Of a stretch of DNA of 64,000 bases, positions 22,975 through 31,992 are shown in pieces. Position numbers and translations under genes: made by a program. This stretch comes from Pyrinomonadaceae bacterium (GTDB taxonomy: Bacteria; Acidobacteriota; Blastocatellia; Pyrinomonadales; Pyrinomonadaceae), in contig DASUNM010000002.1 in the NCBI GenBank assembly GCA_036277115.1, positions 124,001-188,000 of the forward strand. The letters run 5' to 3'. How positions within the stretch are numbered: position 1 is the first letter of the stretch; every line of letters starts with the position of its first letter. Under the pieces are notes generated by a model, which had not been told where the DNA came from, made no database searches, and saw only the letters and a program-made list of their open reading frames with translations.

Positions 22975-25900
22975 ATGAAAGACACGTGTCGTTCGACTCG
23001 CGATCTCCGTGGTCTGCTGCTCGCCATCGTTGGGTTCGCGTTAACCGCAGTCACGTTGGGCGCGTTGGCTGTAGGCGCACAGAATCCCGCCGGCTCTCAG
23101 TCGCCGCCGGCAACCCAAACGCCGGCGCCTACGCGCGCGGCTACGGCAACGCCAGCCGCGTCGCCTACGCCGACGCCCATCAACTGGTCGAACGATCCGC
23201 TGCTGCGCCGATATGTGTTTCGCGCTATCGGACCAGCGAGCATGGGCGGCCGCATTGACGACATCGCCTGCGTCGAAACGAATTCCTACATTTGCTACAT
23301 CGGGTTCGCGACCGGCGGCGTCTGGAAGACGACGAACAACGGCACGACTTTTCAGCCCATTTTCGACACTTATTCCTCGGCATCCATTGGCGATATCGCC
23401 ATCGCGCCGTCAAACGCGGACATTGTTTGGGTAGGCACCGGCGAGCCCAACAACCGTCAAAGTTCGAGCTTTGGCGATGGTATTTACAAATCAACCGATG
23501 CCGGGAAGACGTTTGCGAAGATGGGTCTGGAAGACTCGCAAACCATCGCGCGCATCGTGATCGATCCGAAGGACGCGAACACAGTTTATGTGGCGGTGCT
23601 CGGACATTTATTCGGACCGAACAAAGAGCGGGGCATCTATAAGACAACCGACGGCGGCCGGACCTGGAACAACGTAAAGTTCATCGACGAAGATACCGGC
23701 TTTACCGACATCGTGATGGACATGTCTGATCCGAAGACGTTGTACGCAGCGTCGTATCAAAGGCGAAGGACGTCATGGGGATTCAATGGCGGCGGTCCCG
23801 GCTCGGGGATCTGGAAGACCACGGACGCAGGAAGGACCTGGGCGAAGCTGCAAGGCAACGGATTGCCTGAAGGCCTACTCGGTCGCATCGGTTTGGATCT
23901 GGGAAGATCACATTCGAACGTGCTCTATGCGCAAATGGAAGTTGGGGCGACCACGGGTACCGGTGGCGAGGAACAAACTCCGGGAGCGGCTACTCCAACT
24001 CCGACACCCTCGCCCAGCGCGACACCGGTTGGCTCACCTACTCCGAATGCAAAGCGATCTGGTGTCTGGCGCTCAGACGACAAAGGCAAAAGCTGGCGCA
24101 TCGTGAGCAACGAAAACAACCGGCCGATGTACTACAGCCAGATTCGCGTCGATCCTTCCAACCCGGAAAATGTTTACGTTGGTGGTTTGAATTTTAGTAA
24201 GTCAACGGATGGCGGCAAAACCTTCGTTTCGATGCAGGCCAATGTCGGACACGTAGATAACCATGCCATCTGGATCGATCCGAAGAATGGCAACCACATT
24301 GTTCTTGGTAACGACGGCGGGTTGAACGTCACTTACGACCAGGGCACTCACTGGGACTTCATCAACACCATCGCGGCGGCGCAGTTCTATGCGATTGGCG
24401 TCGACATGCGTAAACCGTATTACGTCTATGGAGGTTTACAGGACAACGGTTCATGGGGTGGGCCGAGCCAGACGCGCAACCCCGCAGGGATTACGAACGC
24501 GGATTGGTATCGCGTCGCTGGTGGCGACGGATTCTACTCGATGGCCGATCCGAGTGACTACAACACTGTCTATGCCGAATCCCAGAACGGAAACATGAGC
24601 CGGATCGATCTGCGCACCGGTCGCAGCGTTAGTATCCGGCCTCGCGGGCGTCCGCGGGGCGGCGGTGGAGCAAGACCAACCGCATCGCCTTCACCCGGTG
24701 CTTCCCCGCAAGCCACGCCGCAGGATCCGCAAAGTGCTCTGGCTCAGTTCGCAGCACAGCAGGGTTTTGGCGGCGCCAATTTGCAGTCGAATGTCGTGCC
24801 GGCGCCTTCACCCGGAGAGCAGTTCCGCTTTTACTGGAACACGCCGATGGTTCTGTCTCCGCACAATCCGCGGATCATCTACGCCGGCGGCGATCGGTTC
24901 TTCCGTTCGCTTGATCGCGGGGACACCTGGACTGCCTCAGCCGATCTGACGAAGCGAATTAACCGCAACAACCTTTCCATCATGGGTGTGAAAGGCAGCG
25001 AGCCGATGGCTTCGAAGAACGATGGCTATAATGGCTACGGCTTTGTAGTGTCGATTGCTGAATCGCCGGCCATGCCGGGCATCATCTGGATCGGGACTGA
25101 TGATGGCACCGTACAACTTAGTCGCGACAGTGGCGCCACGTGGACGAACCTTTCAATGAAGGTCCCCGTGCTCGCCGAAAAGTCAGGCGAGCTGTATCAC
25201 ATAAGCAAGATTGAGCCTTCTCGTTACGATGCAGGCACAGCTTACCTCGCGGTTGATGGACACCGGCTGGACGACCTGAAGCCCTACCTGTATGTCACGC
25301 GTGATTACGGTGAGACATGGAGTTCGATCGTCAGCAATTTGCCGGTGAACGGCAACGTGAATGTGGTACGCGAAGATCCCAAAAACAAAGATCTTCTGTT
25401 TGTGGGAACTGAGTACGGCCTGTATGTTTCGATCGATGGCGGCCGCGAATGGCGACGATTCATGTCGGGTCTACCGACGGTGCGGGTTGACGATTTGCTG
25501 ATTCATCCGCGCGACAACGATTTGATCGTCGGCACGCACGGCCGTGGGATTTACATTCTTGACGACATCACGGCGCTGCAACAGCTCACGCGGAGTAAAG
25601 TGCTCGACACAGAATCATTTCTGTTCGATGTGCGGCCCGCGACGCAGTGGCTGAGCGACGTTCGTTTGAGTCGCTATAGCGGCGGGTCGAAGCTGTATCG
25701 CGCCGCGAACCCAGCGCCGGGAACCGCGATTAGCTATTACCTGAAGTCCGTGCCGTCCGGTGATGTGACGATCACCATCTCAGATTACACGGGCCGAGTG
25801 GTGCGGAACATCACTGGCACGAAGGAAGTCGGGCTCAATCGGGTGCAATGGAACATGCGGGGCAATCCGCCGCAGCGTCCAGCTAATTTGCCGCAGTTTG

Positions 25901-26052
25901 GCGGCGGAGGCGGAGGGGGCGGAGGCTTGGGCGCGTTCTTCGCGCAAGGGCCGTTGCTCGAACCGGGGACTTACAATGTGAAGCTGTCGGTTGGGGGAAA
26001 GGATTTCACGACAAGAGTTGTTGTGGAGCCTGATCCCGGAATGCAGCATTAA
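22975..26052 (+). CDS. Secreted BNR/VPS10-like beta-propeller protein
   Basis: 1025 residues. A signal peptide (LLLAIVGFALTAVTLGALAV...), a Pro/Thr-rich linker (about 38-65), then two sets of BNR/sortilin-like propeller repeats with repeated Asp-box motifs: STDAGKTF, TTDGGRTW, TTDAGRTW, SDDKGKSW, STDGGKTF, SLDRGDTW, SRDSGATW, TRDYGETW, SIDGGREW. Two further Pro/Ser/Thr-rich spacers interrupt the propeller (about 331-361 and 556-585). The C-terminus has a FlgD-like Ig segment (DVTITISDYTGRVVRNI...VQWNMRGN) and a poly-Gly tract. Such proteins are often annotated as glycosyl hydrolases, but no catalytic residues can be identified; extracellular binding or scaffolding is as likely. Its stop abuts the convergent methyltransferase stop. 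Confidence 0.85.
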   Translation: MKDTCRSTRDLRGLLLAIVGFALTAVTLGALAVGAQNPAGSQSPPATQTPAPTRAATATPAASPTPTPINWSNDPLLRRYVFRAIGPASMGGRIDDIACVETNSYICYIGFATGGVWKTTNNGTTFQPIFDTYSSASIGDIAIAPSNADIVWVGTGEPNNRQSSSFGDGIYKSTDAGKTFAKMGLEDSQTIARIVIDPKDANTVYVAVLGHLFGPNKERGIYKTTDGGRTWNNVKFIDEDTGFTDIVMDMSDPKTLYAASYQRRRTSWGFNGGGPGSGIWKTTDAGRTWAKLQGNGLPEGLLGRIGLDLGRSHSNVLYAQMEVGATTGTGGEEQTPGAATPTPTPSPSATPVGSPTPNAKRSGVWRSDDKGKSWRIVSNENNRPMYYSQIRVDPSNPENVYVGGLNFSKSTDGGKTFVSMQANVGHVDNHAIWIDPKNGNHIVLGNDGGLNVTYDQGTHWDFINTIAAAQFYAIGVDMRKPYYVYGGLQDNGSWGGPSQTRNPAGITNADWYRVAGGDGFYSMADPSDYNTVYAESQNGNMSRIDLRTGRSVSIRPRGRPRGGGGARPTASPSPGASPQATPQDPQSALAQFAAQQGFGGANLQSNVVPAPSPGEQFRFYWNTPMVLSPHNPRIIYAGGDRFFRSLDRGDTWTASADLTKRINRNNLSIMGVKGSEPMASKNDGYNGYGFVVSIAESPAMPGIIWIGTDDGTVQLSRDSGATWTNLSMKVPVLAEKSGELYHISKIEPSRYDAGTAYLAVDGHRLDDLKPYLYVTRDYGETWSSIVSNLPVNGNVNVVREDPKNKDLLFVGTEYGLYVSIDGGREWRRFMSGLPTVRVDDLLIHPRDNDLIVGTHGRGIYILDDITALQQLTRSKVLDTESFLFDVRPATQWLSDVRLSRYSGGSKLYRAANPAPGTAISYYLKSVPSGDVTITISDYTGRVVRNITGTKEVGLNRVQWNMRGNPPQRPANLPQFGGGGGGGGGLGAFFAQGPLLEPGTYNVKLSVGGKDFTTRVVVEPDPGMQH

Positions 26053-27225
26053 TTATTCGACCACGCGCGCGATCACGCATTTCAGGTAATGCGTCTCGGG
26101 CACGCCCATGAGCACGGGATGATCGCTTGATTGCCCGCGCACTTCGACAATCTGCAAGCGGCGGCGCGCATCCAGCGTCGCCGCTGCCACCACCTCCAGA
26201 AACAACTCCTCCGGCATGTGATAGGAACACGTGCACGTCACCAGCACGCCGCCCGGATTTAGGAGTTTCAATGCGCGGAGATTGATTTCCTTGTAGCCGC
26301 GCGCGGCAGACTTAACGCTGGCGCGATTTTTCGCAAATGCCGGCGGATCGAGGATGATCGTGTCAAACTTCTCGCCCGCGGCCTCGAATTCTCGCAACGC
26401 ATCGAAAACGTTGGCCGCGCGAAACTCAACATTCGAAGTTTCGTTAAGCTCGGCATTGCGACGCGCGCCGGCGATCGCGTCTTCGGAAATGTCGATGCCG
26501 AGCACGCTGTCGCATTTCCCCGCGATGTGCAGCGCGAACCCGCCGTTGAATGTGAAGCAGTCGAGGGCGCGACCATGGGCGACACGTTTGGCGGCGAGAT
26601 AATTCTCACGCTGATCGAGAAACGCTCCGGTTTTTTGCGAGCCGAGCGGCGAAACCAGAAAGCGGAGGCCGTGCTGATTGATCGTGACCGTCTCAGAACC
26701 CGCGGGCTCTGTCACGTGCAGAATGCCACTCGTTGATTCGAGTCCTTCCAACTGCCGCACACGCGCGTCATTGCGCTCAACGATCGCGGCTGGCTTGAAT
26801 TCTTCGACCAGCAGTTCGGCGATCGCCGCTTTTACCCGTTCGCTGCCTTGCGACAGAGTTTGAATGACTAAGACGTCGTCGTACTTGTCGATAATCAGAG
26901 ACGGCAACAGATCGCCTTCGGAGTAGACCAGCCGGTAGGCGTTTGTGTCCGCCGCGGTCCGTGAACGTCGCGCTGCACACGCGCGCAGACGCAAACGCCA
27001 CCATTCGCGATCGATCGTCTCTTCTTGCGTTGTCAAAAACCGAAGCGAAATCTCGGATGCGTCGCTGTAGAAGGCCTGACCTACAAAGTTGTGTGCCTGA
27101 TCGACAACACGCACGATGGTTCCGCCTTCGACACCTTCTGCGTTTGCCACGTCGCTGCGATAGACCCACAAATGACCGTGGCGGATTCGCTTCGCTCCGC
27201 GCGACGTGATGCTTACTTCCGCCAT
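26053..27225 (-). CDS. rlmI: RlmI-like 23S rRNA (cytosine-C5) methyltransferase
   Basis: 390 residues from ATG at 27225 (MAEVSITSRGAKRIRHGHLWV); the frame runs 6 codons further. An N-terminal PUA domain (GHLWVYRSDV...GTIVRVVDQAHNFVGQAFYS), then the RlmI-type Rossmann domain: FLDQRENYLAAKRVAHGRAL, CFTFNGGFALHIA, VLGIDISEDAI, motif IV TIILDPPAFAKNRA and CSYHMPEELFL. In E. coli RlmI methylates C1962 of 23S rRNA. SAM-binding motifs and overall length fit. The stop is immediately adjacent to the BNR gene stop (tail to tail, no gap), so the two transcripts must overlap. Confidence 0.85.
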   Translation of the reverse strand: MAEVSITSRGAKRIRHGHLWVYRSDVANAEGVEGGTIVRVVDQAHNFVGQAFYSDASEISLRFLTTQEETIDREWWRLRLRACAARRSRTAADTNAYRLVYSEGDLLPSLIIDKYDDVLVIQTLSQGSERVKAAIAELLVEEFKPAAIVERNDARVRQLEGLESTSGILHVTEPAGSETVTINQHGLRFLVSPLGSQKTGAFLDQRENYLAAKRVAHGRALDCFTFNGGFALHIAGKCDSVLGIDISEDAIAGARRNAELNETSNVEFRAANVFDALREFEAAGEKFDTIILDPPAFAKNRASVKSAARGYKEINLRALKLLNPGGVLVTCTCSYHMPEELFLEVVAAATLDARRRLQIVEVRGQSSDHPVLMGVPETHYLKCVIARVVE

Positions 27226-27328
27226 TGGCCTCGAACTTATCACAGGCCCATCTACTTGCAGAGCTTGGTGAGTCGATAACCGACAGATTGTTTACTTAAA
27301 AGATTTGGTGAAATGCCGGATCCAAGTT

Positions 27329-29259
27329 TTACGACTTTTTGGACTCTTCTCGGCTTTCTTCCAGGATTCTGAAGAGGGTCGCGGTCAGTTTCTTGGCGGC
27401 CTCGGATGTGCGCAAGAACGCATCGACGCCGGCGCGCCACGCTTCCTTTTCCACATCATCGTCGGAAAGCATGATGATTGGCAGGGTGCGACGATGGACC
27501 ATGCTGCGGACGCGCAGGACCAGCTCAAGCCCGCTCACTTCGGGCAAGTTGTGATTGACGATCAGCACATCATAGGGCACCTTCGTCTTGAGAATCTCCC
27601 ACGCTCTAAGTCCACCGGTACACAATTGCACCCCAAACCCGCTGCTCACCAGGAGCTCTTCAAATTGACGCCCAATCAGCTTGTGACCCTCAACGTGAAG
27701 GATTGAAACCTGATTTGGAACCGGCGTCGCCGGAGTTTTCTTTTCGCTTTGCTTCGGCTGCGAAAACAAATGCCGTCGCCGCTTTCGCACCGCCGTACGG
27801 TGCCCGATCAGATCTTTGTGCCGGTTGTTGAGCAGCGACACGAGACTCTGGTGATGCTTGAAGCCCAGCAATTGCGAAGCCTTTGTCACCGAACCAGACG
27901 CATCGCGAAGCGAGCGTTCGATCAGGTTTCTTTCGATTTTCTTGATTTCCCGGCGCAGGGAAAATCCCTCCCAAGAATCGGGCTTCGGCATAAAACCCCC
28001 GCCGGGTTTCTCCACCAGCAATGCGGCAATCACTTTTCGCGCGCAGGAAATCAGGCGCTTGTGCGTCGCCGGATCCTGAGAATGCTCGAGCAGTTCTACG
28101 GCCGACTGGTAGATCTCCACGAGCTGCCTGACACCCGTTTGACTGCCGAGTTCCTCGACAATCGTCAGGTGCGCGCGACCTGAACCTTCGCGGTCGCCAA
28201 CTGTTTCCGCGACAACAATCGCTCGTTGTAGCAGTAATGCAGCGCGCGCCTCATTGCCCGTGCGGGCCGCGATAATTCCCTGGGTCGTAAGCGCCTCAGC
28301 GAGGACCGCCTGTTGTCCGCCCTTCTCGAGAACTCTGACCGCGGCTTTGATCGTCCGCTCGGCGGCTTTAAGGTTACCTTCGGCGAGAAGCGTGCGCGCG
28401 CGCGTCTCATCAACCTGCGCCGCCGTACCAACATCTTTCAGTTGTAAGAAGAGATCGCGAGCACGATCCAAATGGTAGTGCGCGTCCTGATAACGCCCGA
28501 TGGTGAAGTAAAGAAAGCCGAGGTTGTTTTCAACGCGAGCGAGGTAACGAAAATTGCCGGCCTTCTCATGATAAAAACTGGCCGCAGCGTTTTCGATTAG
28601 TGCCTTATCAAGAAATTCGCTTCGACTTTCTGCTACAGCAAGTCTCCTAAATAAGAGTGCGAACTCCATGTGGAAAGAGCCTTTGAGAGCGTTATTTTCA
28701 CTCTGCTCCACCAAAGGGGCTGCGGTGTTATAGAGTCGCAAGGCTTCGTGCAGTCGGGATGACCACACTTCCACAATGCCAGCGCGAATGAGAAGAATTG
28801 CCTGTAGCTCAGGGTTTTCAACTGGCAGAATTTCGATTGCAGTTGCCAACTGAGCGCGCGCCTCATCGTATGAGCCTTCCCTCCAGTAACAAAGTGACAA
28901 ATCACCTCGTCCTTCGGCCACTCGACGAACCTCCCCCAGGCTTTCAAAGATCTCGATGGCTTTAGTGAGGAAATTCTTTGCGACCTCTTGGCTCCTTCAG
29001 TCTGATTAGCCGCACCAAACCAACCGGCTAGCGCACCAACCCGAAGCAGAACGTCGCCTTTTGTTAAGTCGTCCAGATTATCGAGCTTGGGAGCTTTGTC
29101 GCGCGCAGGCCAATAAAGACGGAGGGCTTCATACGCTGCTTCGTATTCGCCCACTTTCTCGAAGTGCTTGGCCAACTGGCAGGCAAGCTCAGCTCGTTCG
29201 TTAACTGGCAGGTCGCGACTTTCGTTTTGGAATTCGGTTAGTTGCGACGTTAAGTTCAT
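27329..29259 (-). pseudogene. TPR / Fis-HTH / pseudo-receiver regulator, interrupted by one frameshift
   Basis: Two frames join into one ~640-residue protein. The first runs from ATG 29257-29259 (MNLTSQLTEFQNESRDLPV...) to about 29000; the second continues QEVAKNFLTKAIEIFESLGE from there to the stop at 27329. A single missing base near 28988-29000 (after GAAGGAGC on the minus strand) separates them. Order: TPR repeats (~1-400), a Fis-type helix (ERNLIERSLRDASGSVTKAS and QLLGFKHHQSLVSLL), a basic linker, then a CheY-like domain (SILHVEGHKLIGRQFEELL). The receiver lacks the phospho-acceptor Asp (IVNHNLPE, codon 27554-27556) and the conserved Lys (AFLRTSE), so it is probably not phosphorylated. 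Either a true pseudogene or an assembly/sequencing error. It is divergent to a small exported peptide gene. Confidence 0.75.
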
Positions 29260-29367
29260 GTGAGGTTGGCCTTTCTACATCAGTGATAAAATCATTGCGC
29301 TGCGAGCATGTGTCCGACGGTTTCATGGATGAAAGTCGGTGAATCGGCTGAAACACGCTCCTTCTAG

Positions 29368-29379
29368 GTTTCTAGAAAC
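29368..29379. promoter_or_regulatory. Perfect 12-bp palindrome between TPR regulator and peptide gene
   Basis: GTTTCTAGAAAC is self-complementary and lies 30 bp upstream of the peptide start codon in the 150-bp divergent spacer. Candidate operator for the neighbouring HTH regulator. Confidence 0.35.
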
Positions 29380-29409
29380 TCGCAACACCCAATCACCAAG
29401 GAGAAAAAC

Positions 29410-29682
29410 GTGACGAAACTAAAAAGACTAGCTGTCTCTTTAACCTTGATGTGCGTACTCGCCACTGCCGGTTTCGCGGACTGTGAGCCCCCTATGCCGG
29501 GACAAATACCATCAGGGCAGTGTGTTTGCGTCCCTGGCGAAACAAGTGGTCCGCCGTGCGCCGCTCAGGCTATTAATAATGGGCCGGTGGTTCCCGGTCA
29601 AACATCAACCCCACCGGTCGTGCCTGTGGCTAGTGTAACCGACCTCGCCGAAACGGTGATGTGGGGGCTGTCGTTGTTCTAA
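29410..29682 (+). CDS. Small exported Cys/Pro-rich peptide (90 residues)
   Basis: The start is GTG 29410 with AAGGAG (29398-29403) upstream. Signal peptide 1-23 (KLKRLAVSLTLMCVLATAGFA), predicted mature start DCEPPMPG. The mature part has four Cys (25, 38, 40, 50), PG[Q/E]-type repeats (PGQIPSG, PGETSGPP, PGQTSTPP) and ends VTDLAETVMWGLSLF, an amphipathic hydrophobic tail. No known family. It is encoded divergently from a TPR-HTH regulator, an arrangement like peptide-pheromone/TPR-receptor pairs (RRNPP type) in Firmicutes; that comparison is an inference from architecture only. Alternatively a surface-associated structural peptide. Confidence 0.6.
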   Translation: MTKLKRLAVSLTLMCVLATAGFADCEPPMPGQIPSGQCVCVPGETSGPPCAAQAINNGPVVPGQTSTPPVVPVASVTDLAETVMWGLSLF

Positions 29683-29695
29683 CCGACGTCCGCCT

Positions 29696-29725
29696 CGTTA
29701 GCGTTTAACTGACGCAACGCTAACG
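29696..29725 (+). terminator. Hairpin after the exported peptide gene
   Basis: A perfect 10-bp stem CGTTAGCGTT/AACGCTAACG with a 10-nt loop lies 14 nt past the stop. No T-run follows, so it is either a weak or Rho-assisted terminator or an mRNA-stabilising hairpin. Confidence 0.45.
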
Positions 29726-30343
29726 GTTCGCATTCTCAAACCATCTCGTTTGCCACTGATACTCTCACTGGCAACACAGTTATTGTGTGTCCAGTTCACG
29801 CGATCAACTCAATCATCCGAACGGGATCAGTCGGGTCTAACTCCGTGCGATTTCGAGAGTGCTGGCGATCAGCGTAGGACATTGCAAAACGGTCTTCAGG
29901 GCGATGGCAAGATAATCCGAGTTTGGACTTTCGCGCAACTGAGTTCTTTCAACTTTTCTCGCCAAAGAGTTGATGGGTAGGATATTAGCGTTTGCTGCAA
30001 CCGGCATCGCAAGAGAGACGGCAGGGAGGCGCGAGCTGATGCTTACTTCCGCATTTGCATCGAACTTTTCCCAACGGGCGGCATTCGCGGGCCTCAGCCC
30101 ACGATGCCGCAGGGTCCTACTTTGCGTGGCCTTTGCGTCTTTGCGCCTTTGCGTGAACAGACTATTTGTCACAAGAGCCATTTCCCGCAAAGACGCAAAG
30201 TCGCAAAGGACCGCAAAGAAGAAATAGGACACCTCAACGGTTGCGAATACAGCACTTGACCGGGCTTCAGATTCCGCGTACAAAGCTTTGACAACCGACG
30301 ATTTGCGGATTTGAACCCCGACGCGTCCGGGTTGATCCGACTA
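29726..30343. other. Gene-free region before the histidine kinase
   Basis: Long frames here cross the octad repeat and have no family resemblance or ribosome binding site. Apart from the inverted octad arrays at 30121-30218, nothing could be supported. The kinase promoter should lie in 30219-30340. Confidence 0.4.
30121..30218. repeat. Inverted octad tandem arrays (TTTGCGTC / CGCAAAGA)
   Basis: The left arm has TTTGCG at 30121, 30132, 30140 and 30148 (8-bp spacing in the last three). The right arm has CGCAAAG at 30186, 30194, 30202 and 30212. The arms are reverse complements around a ~30-nt centre. It is the same design as the heptad elements elsewhere in the window. Confidence 0.75.
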
Positions 30344-31927
30344 ATGGCCGTAGCAATCGATGTAACTCACCGCGAGACCTCGCAACCGGAAAGCGCAACC
30401 ACGCTAGGCACCATCGTCGATTTAGTTCGGCGCATCACGCACGCGGACACCACGTCCGTCATAAGCTTCTCGCAAAACGACAACACGATTACCTGGGAAG
30501 CTGCCGCCGGCTTCATCACCCCTGCGGCTGAGCGACCGATTACGCAGCAACTCAACAACGTTCTGGCGGATCGCGTCCTCGCCGCCGACTCGGTCGTAAT
30601 TGTTCAGGGGATCGGCCGGCGCGACGGTTATCCGGCTGATGAGTTTCCCATACACGCGCTCGAAGGCATCTGCGATTTGGCGATCATACCGCTTAGATCG
30701 CGCGGCGTGCAGCTCGGCGCCCTCATCGCCGGTTATCGTTTGTCGCATGAGTTCACGGTTGAGGAGAAGGAGTCGCTACGCGGTCTGGCGGACATGGCCG
30801 GCCTGGCGCTGGACAACGCGCGGCTGGTAGAAACGCTCGCGACTGCGGAGAAAATCTGGGAGCAAACCTTCGAAGCGATTGGCGAAGGCATCCTCGCCTA
30901 CGATGAAAACGGGCGCATCCTGCGCTGCAATGCGCGCGCAGCTGAGATGCTCGACCTGAAAAACGAAGAGGTAACGGACCTCACTTTCGAAGAGGCTTTC
31001 GCGCGCATGTTTGGCGGGCCGGCAGCCGCGTACCACCTGGCCGATTCTCGCGACTTGTCTTCCGGATTCGAAGTCCAAACCGAAACAGGACGGCGCTACC
31101 TCACTTCGATTGCTTCGATACGTCAGCCGTCAGAAAACACTATCAAGGTCGCCACCTGGAAAGACGTGACTCAACTGTCCGAGGTGCAGGAGCAGCTTTC
31201 GCGTTCCCGTCGTTTGGGCAGCGTTGGCCAATTAGCCGCGGGCGTCGCGCACGAAATCAACAACCCGCTGGCCGCGATCTCGGCCTGTGCCGAAGCCGTG
31301 ATTCGTGATGTGCGCAAGAGCGACGACACGCAAAAGCTCGCCAGCGAACATCAATGGAACTACTACCTTGAAGAGATTGTGCGCCAGTCGCAGCGGTGTA
31401 AAGAGATTACGCGCGGGCTTTTGGATTTGACGCAGCAGCGTCAGGCGAAGCGCTCGATGACCGATCTAAACGGCGTAGCCAGAGATTGCCTCAAAGTCGC
31501 GGTGCACCGACCTGAGTCGGCACGAATCGAATTCAAAGTCGCACTTGATGAAGGCATCGGCCAAATCGCGACCGACCCGGCCCTGGTGTGTCAGATCCTG
31601 GATAACCTTCTGAGCAACGCGGCCGACGCGGTAGGTGAAAACGACGGACGTGTCACCGTGAGGACCGCTCGTGAAACTGACCGTGCCCTGATCGAAGTGG
31701 CTGACAACGGGCCGGGCATTCCCGCTGATCTACTTCCCAAGATTTTTGATCCATTTGTCAGCACCAAGCGGGCGGGCAAGGGGTACGGGCTGGGCTTAGC
31801 GATTTGCGCGGCGCTGGCGGAAGCACTCGGCGCGTCTTTGACCGTGGAGTCGAAGGAAGGGGAGGGAAGCCGTTTCCGGCTATGGATTCCTCGTCGCGCC
31901 GCGGACGTTGAGAATGTATCCGTCTAG
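30344..31927 (+). CDS. Soluble sensor histidine kinase (GAF-PAS-HisKA-HATPase)
   Basis: About 527 residues from ATG 30344; TTG 30311 is an alternative start. No transmembrane segment. A GAF domain (about 25-165; TIVDLVRRITHADTTSV...GALIAGYRLSHEFTVEEKE), a PAS domain (IWEQTFEAIGEGILAYDENG...), then HisKA with the phospho-His in GVAHEINNPLAAIS, and HATPase_c with the N box NLLSNAADAV, G1 EVADNGPGIP and G2 GKGYGLGLAI. This is NtrB/AtoS-like kinase architecture. The partner regulator gene follows 65 nt downstream. It should sense a cytoplasmic signal through GAF/PAS; the ligand is unknown. Confidence 0.88.
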   Translation: MAVAIDVTHRETSQPESATTLGTIVDLVRRITHADTTSVISFSQNDNTITWEAAAGFITPAAERPITQQLNNVLADRVLAADSVVIVQGIGRRDGYPADEFPIHALEGICDLAIIPLRSRGVQLGALIAGYRLSHEFTVEEKESLRGLADMAGLALDNARLVETLATAEKIWEQTFEAIGEGILAYDENGRILRCNARAAEMLDLKNEEVTDLTFEEAFARMFGGPAAAYHLADSRDLSSGFEVQTETGRRYLTSIASIRQPSENTIKVATWKDVTQLSEVQEQLSRSRRLGSVGQLAAGVAHEINNPLAAISACAEAVIRDVRKSDDTQKLASEHQWNYYLEEIVRQSQRCKEITRGLLDLTQQRQAKRSMTDLNGVARDCLKVAVHRPESARIEFKVALDEGIGQIATDPALVCQILDNLLSNAADAVGENDGRVTVRTARETDRALIEVADNGPGIPADLLPKIFDPFVSTKRAGKGYGLGLAICAALAEALGASLTVESKEGEGSRFRLWIPRRAADVENVSV

Positions 31928-31950
31928 CCGGGCGGACTGCCGTCGGTGTG

Positions 31951-31968
31951 CGCGGGACAAGTCCCGCG
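31951..31968. repeat. Palindromic hairpin between kinase and regulator genes
   Basis: CGCGGGAC-aa-GTCCCGCG, a perfect 8-bp stem in the 65-nt spacer. REP-like or an mRNA processing/stability element; no T-run. Confidence 0.5.
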
Positions 31969-31992
31969 TCTCAACGGAAGTTCTTTAAGTAA

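Noticed and set aside
29837-30283. 148-codon minus-strand frame before the histidine kinase
   Set aside because: It crosses the inverted octad repeat, has no ribosome binding site and no protein-like domain; part of it is simply translated repeat.
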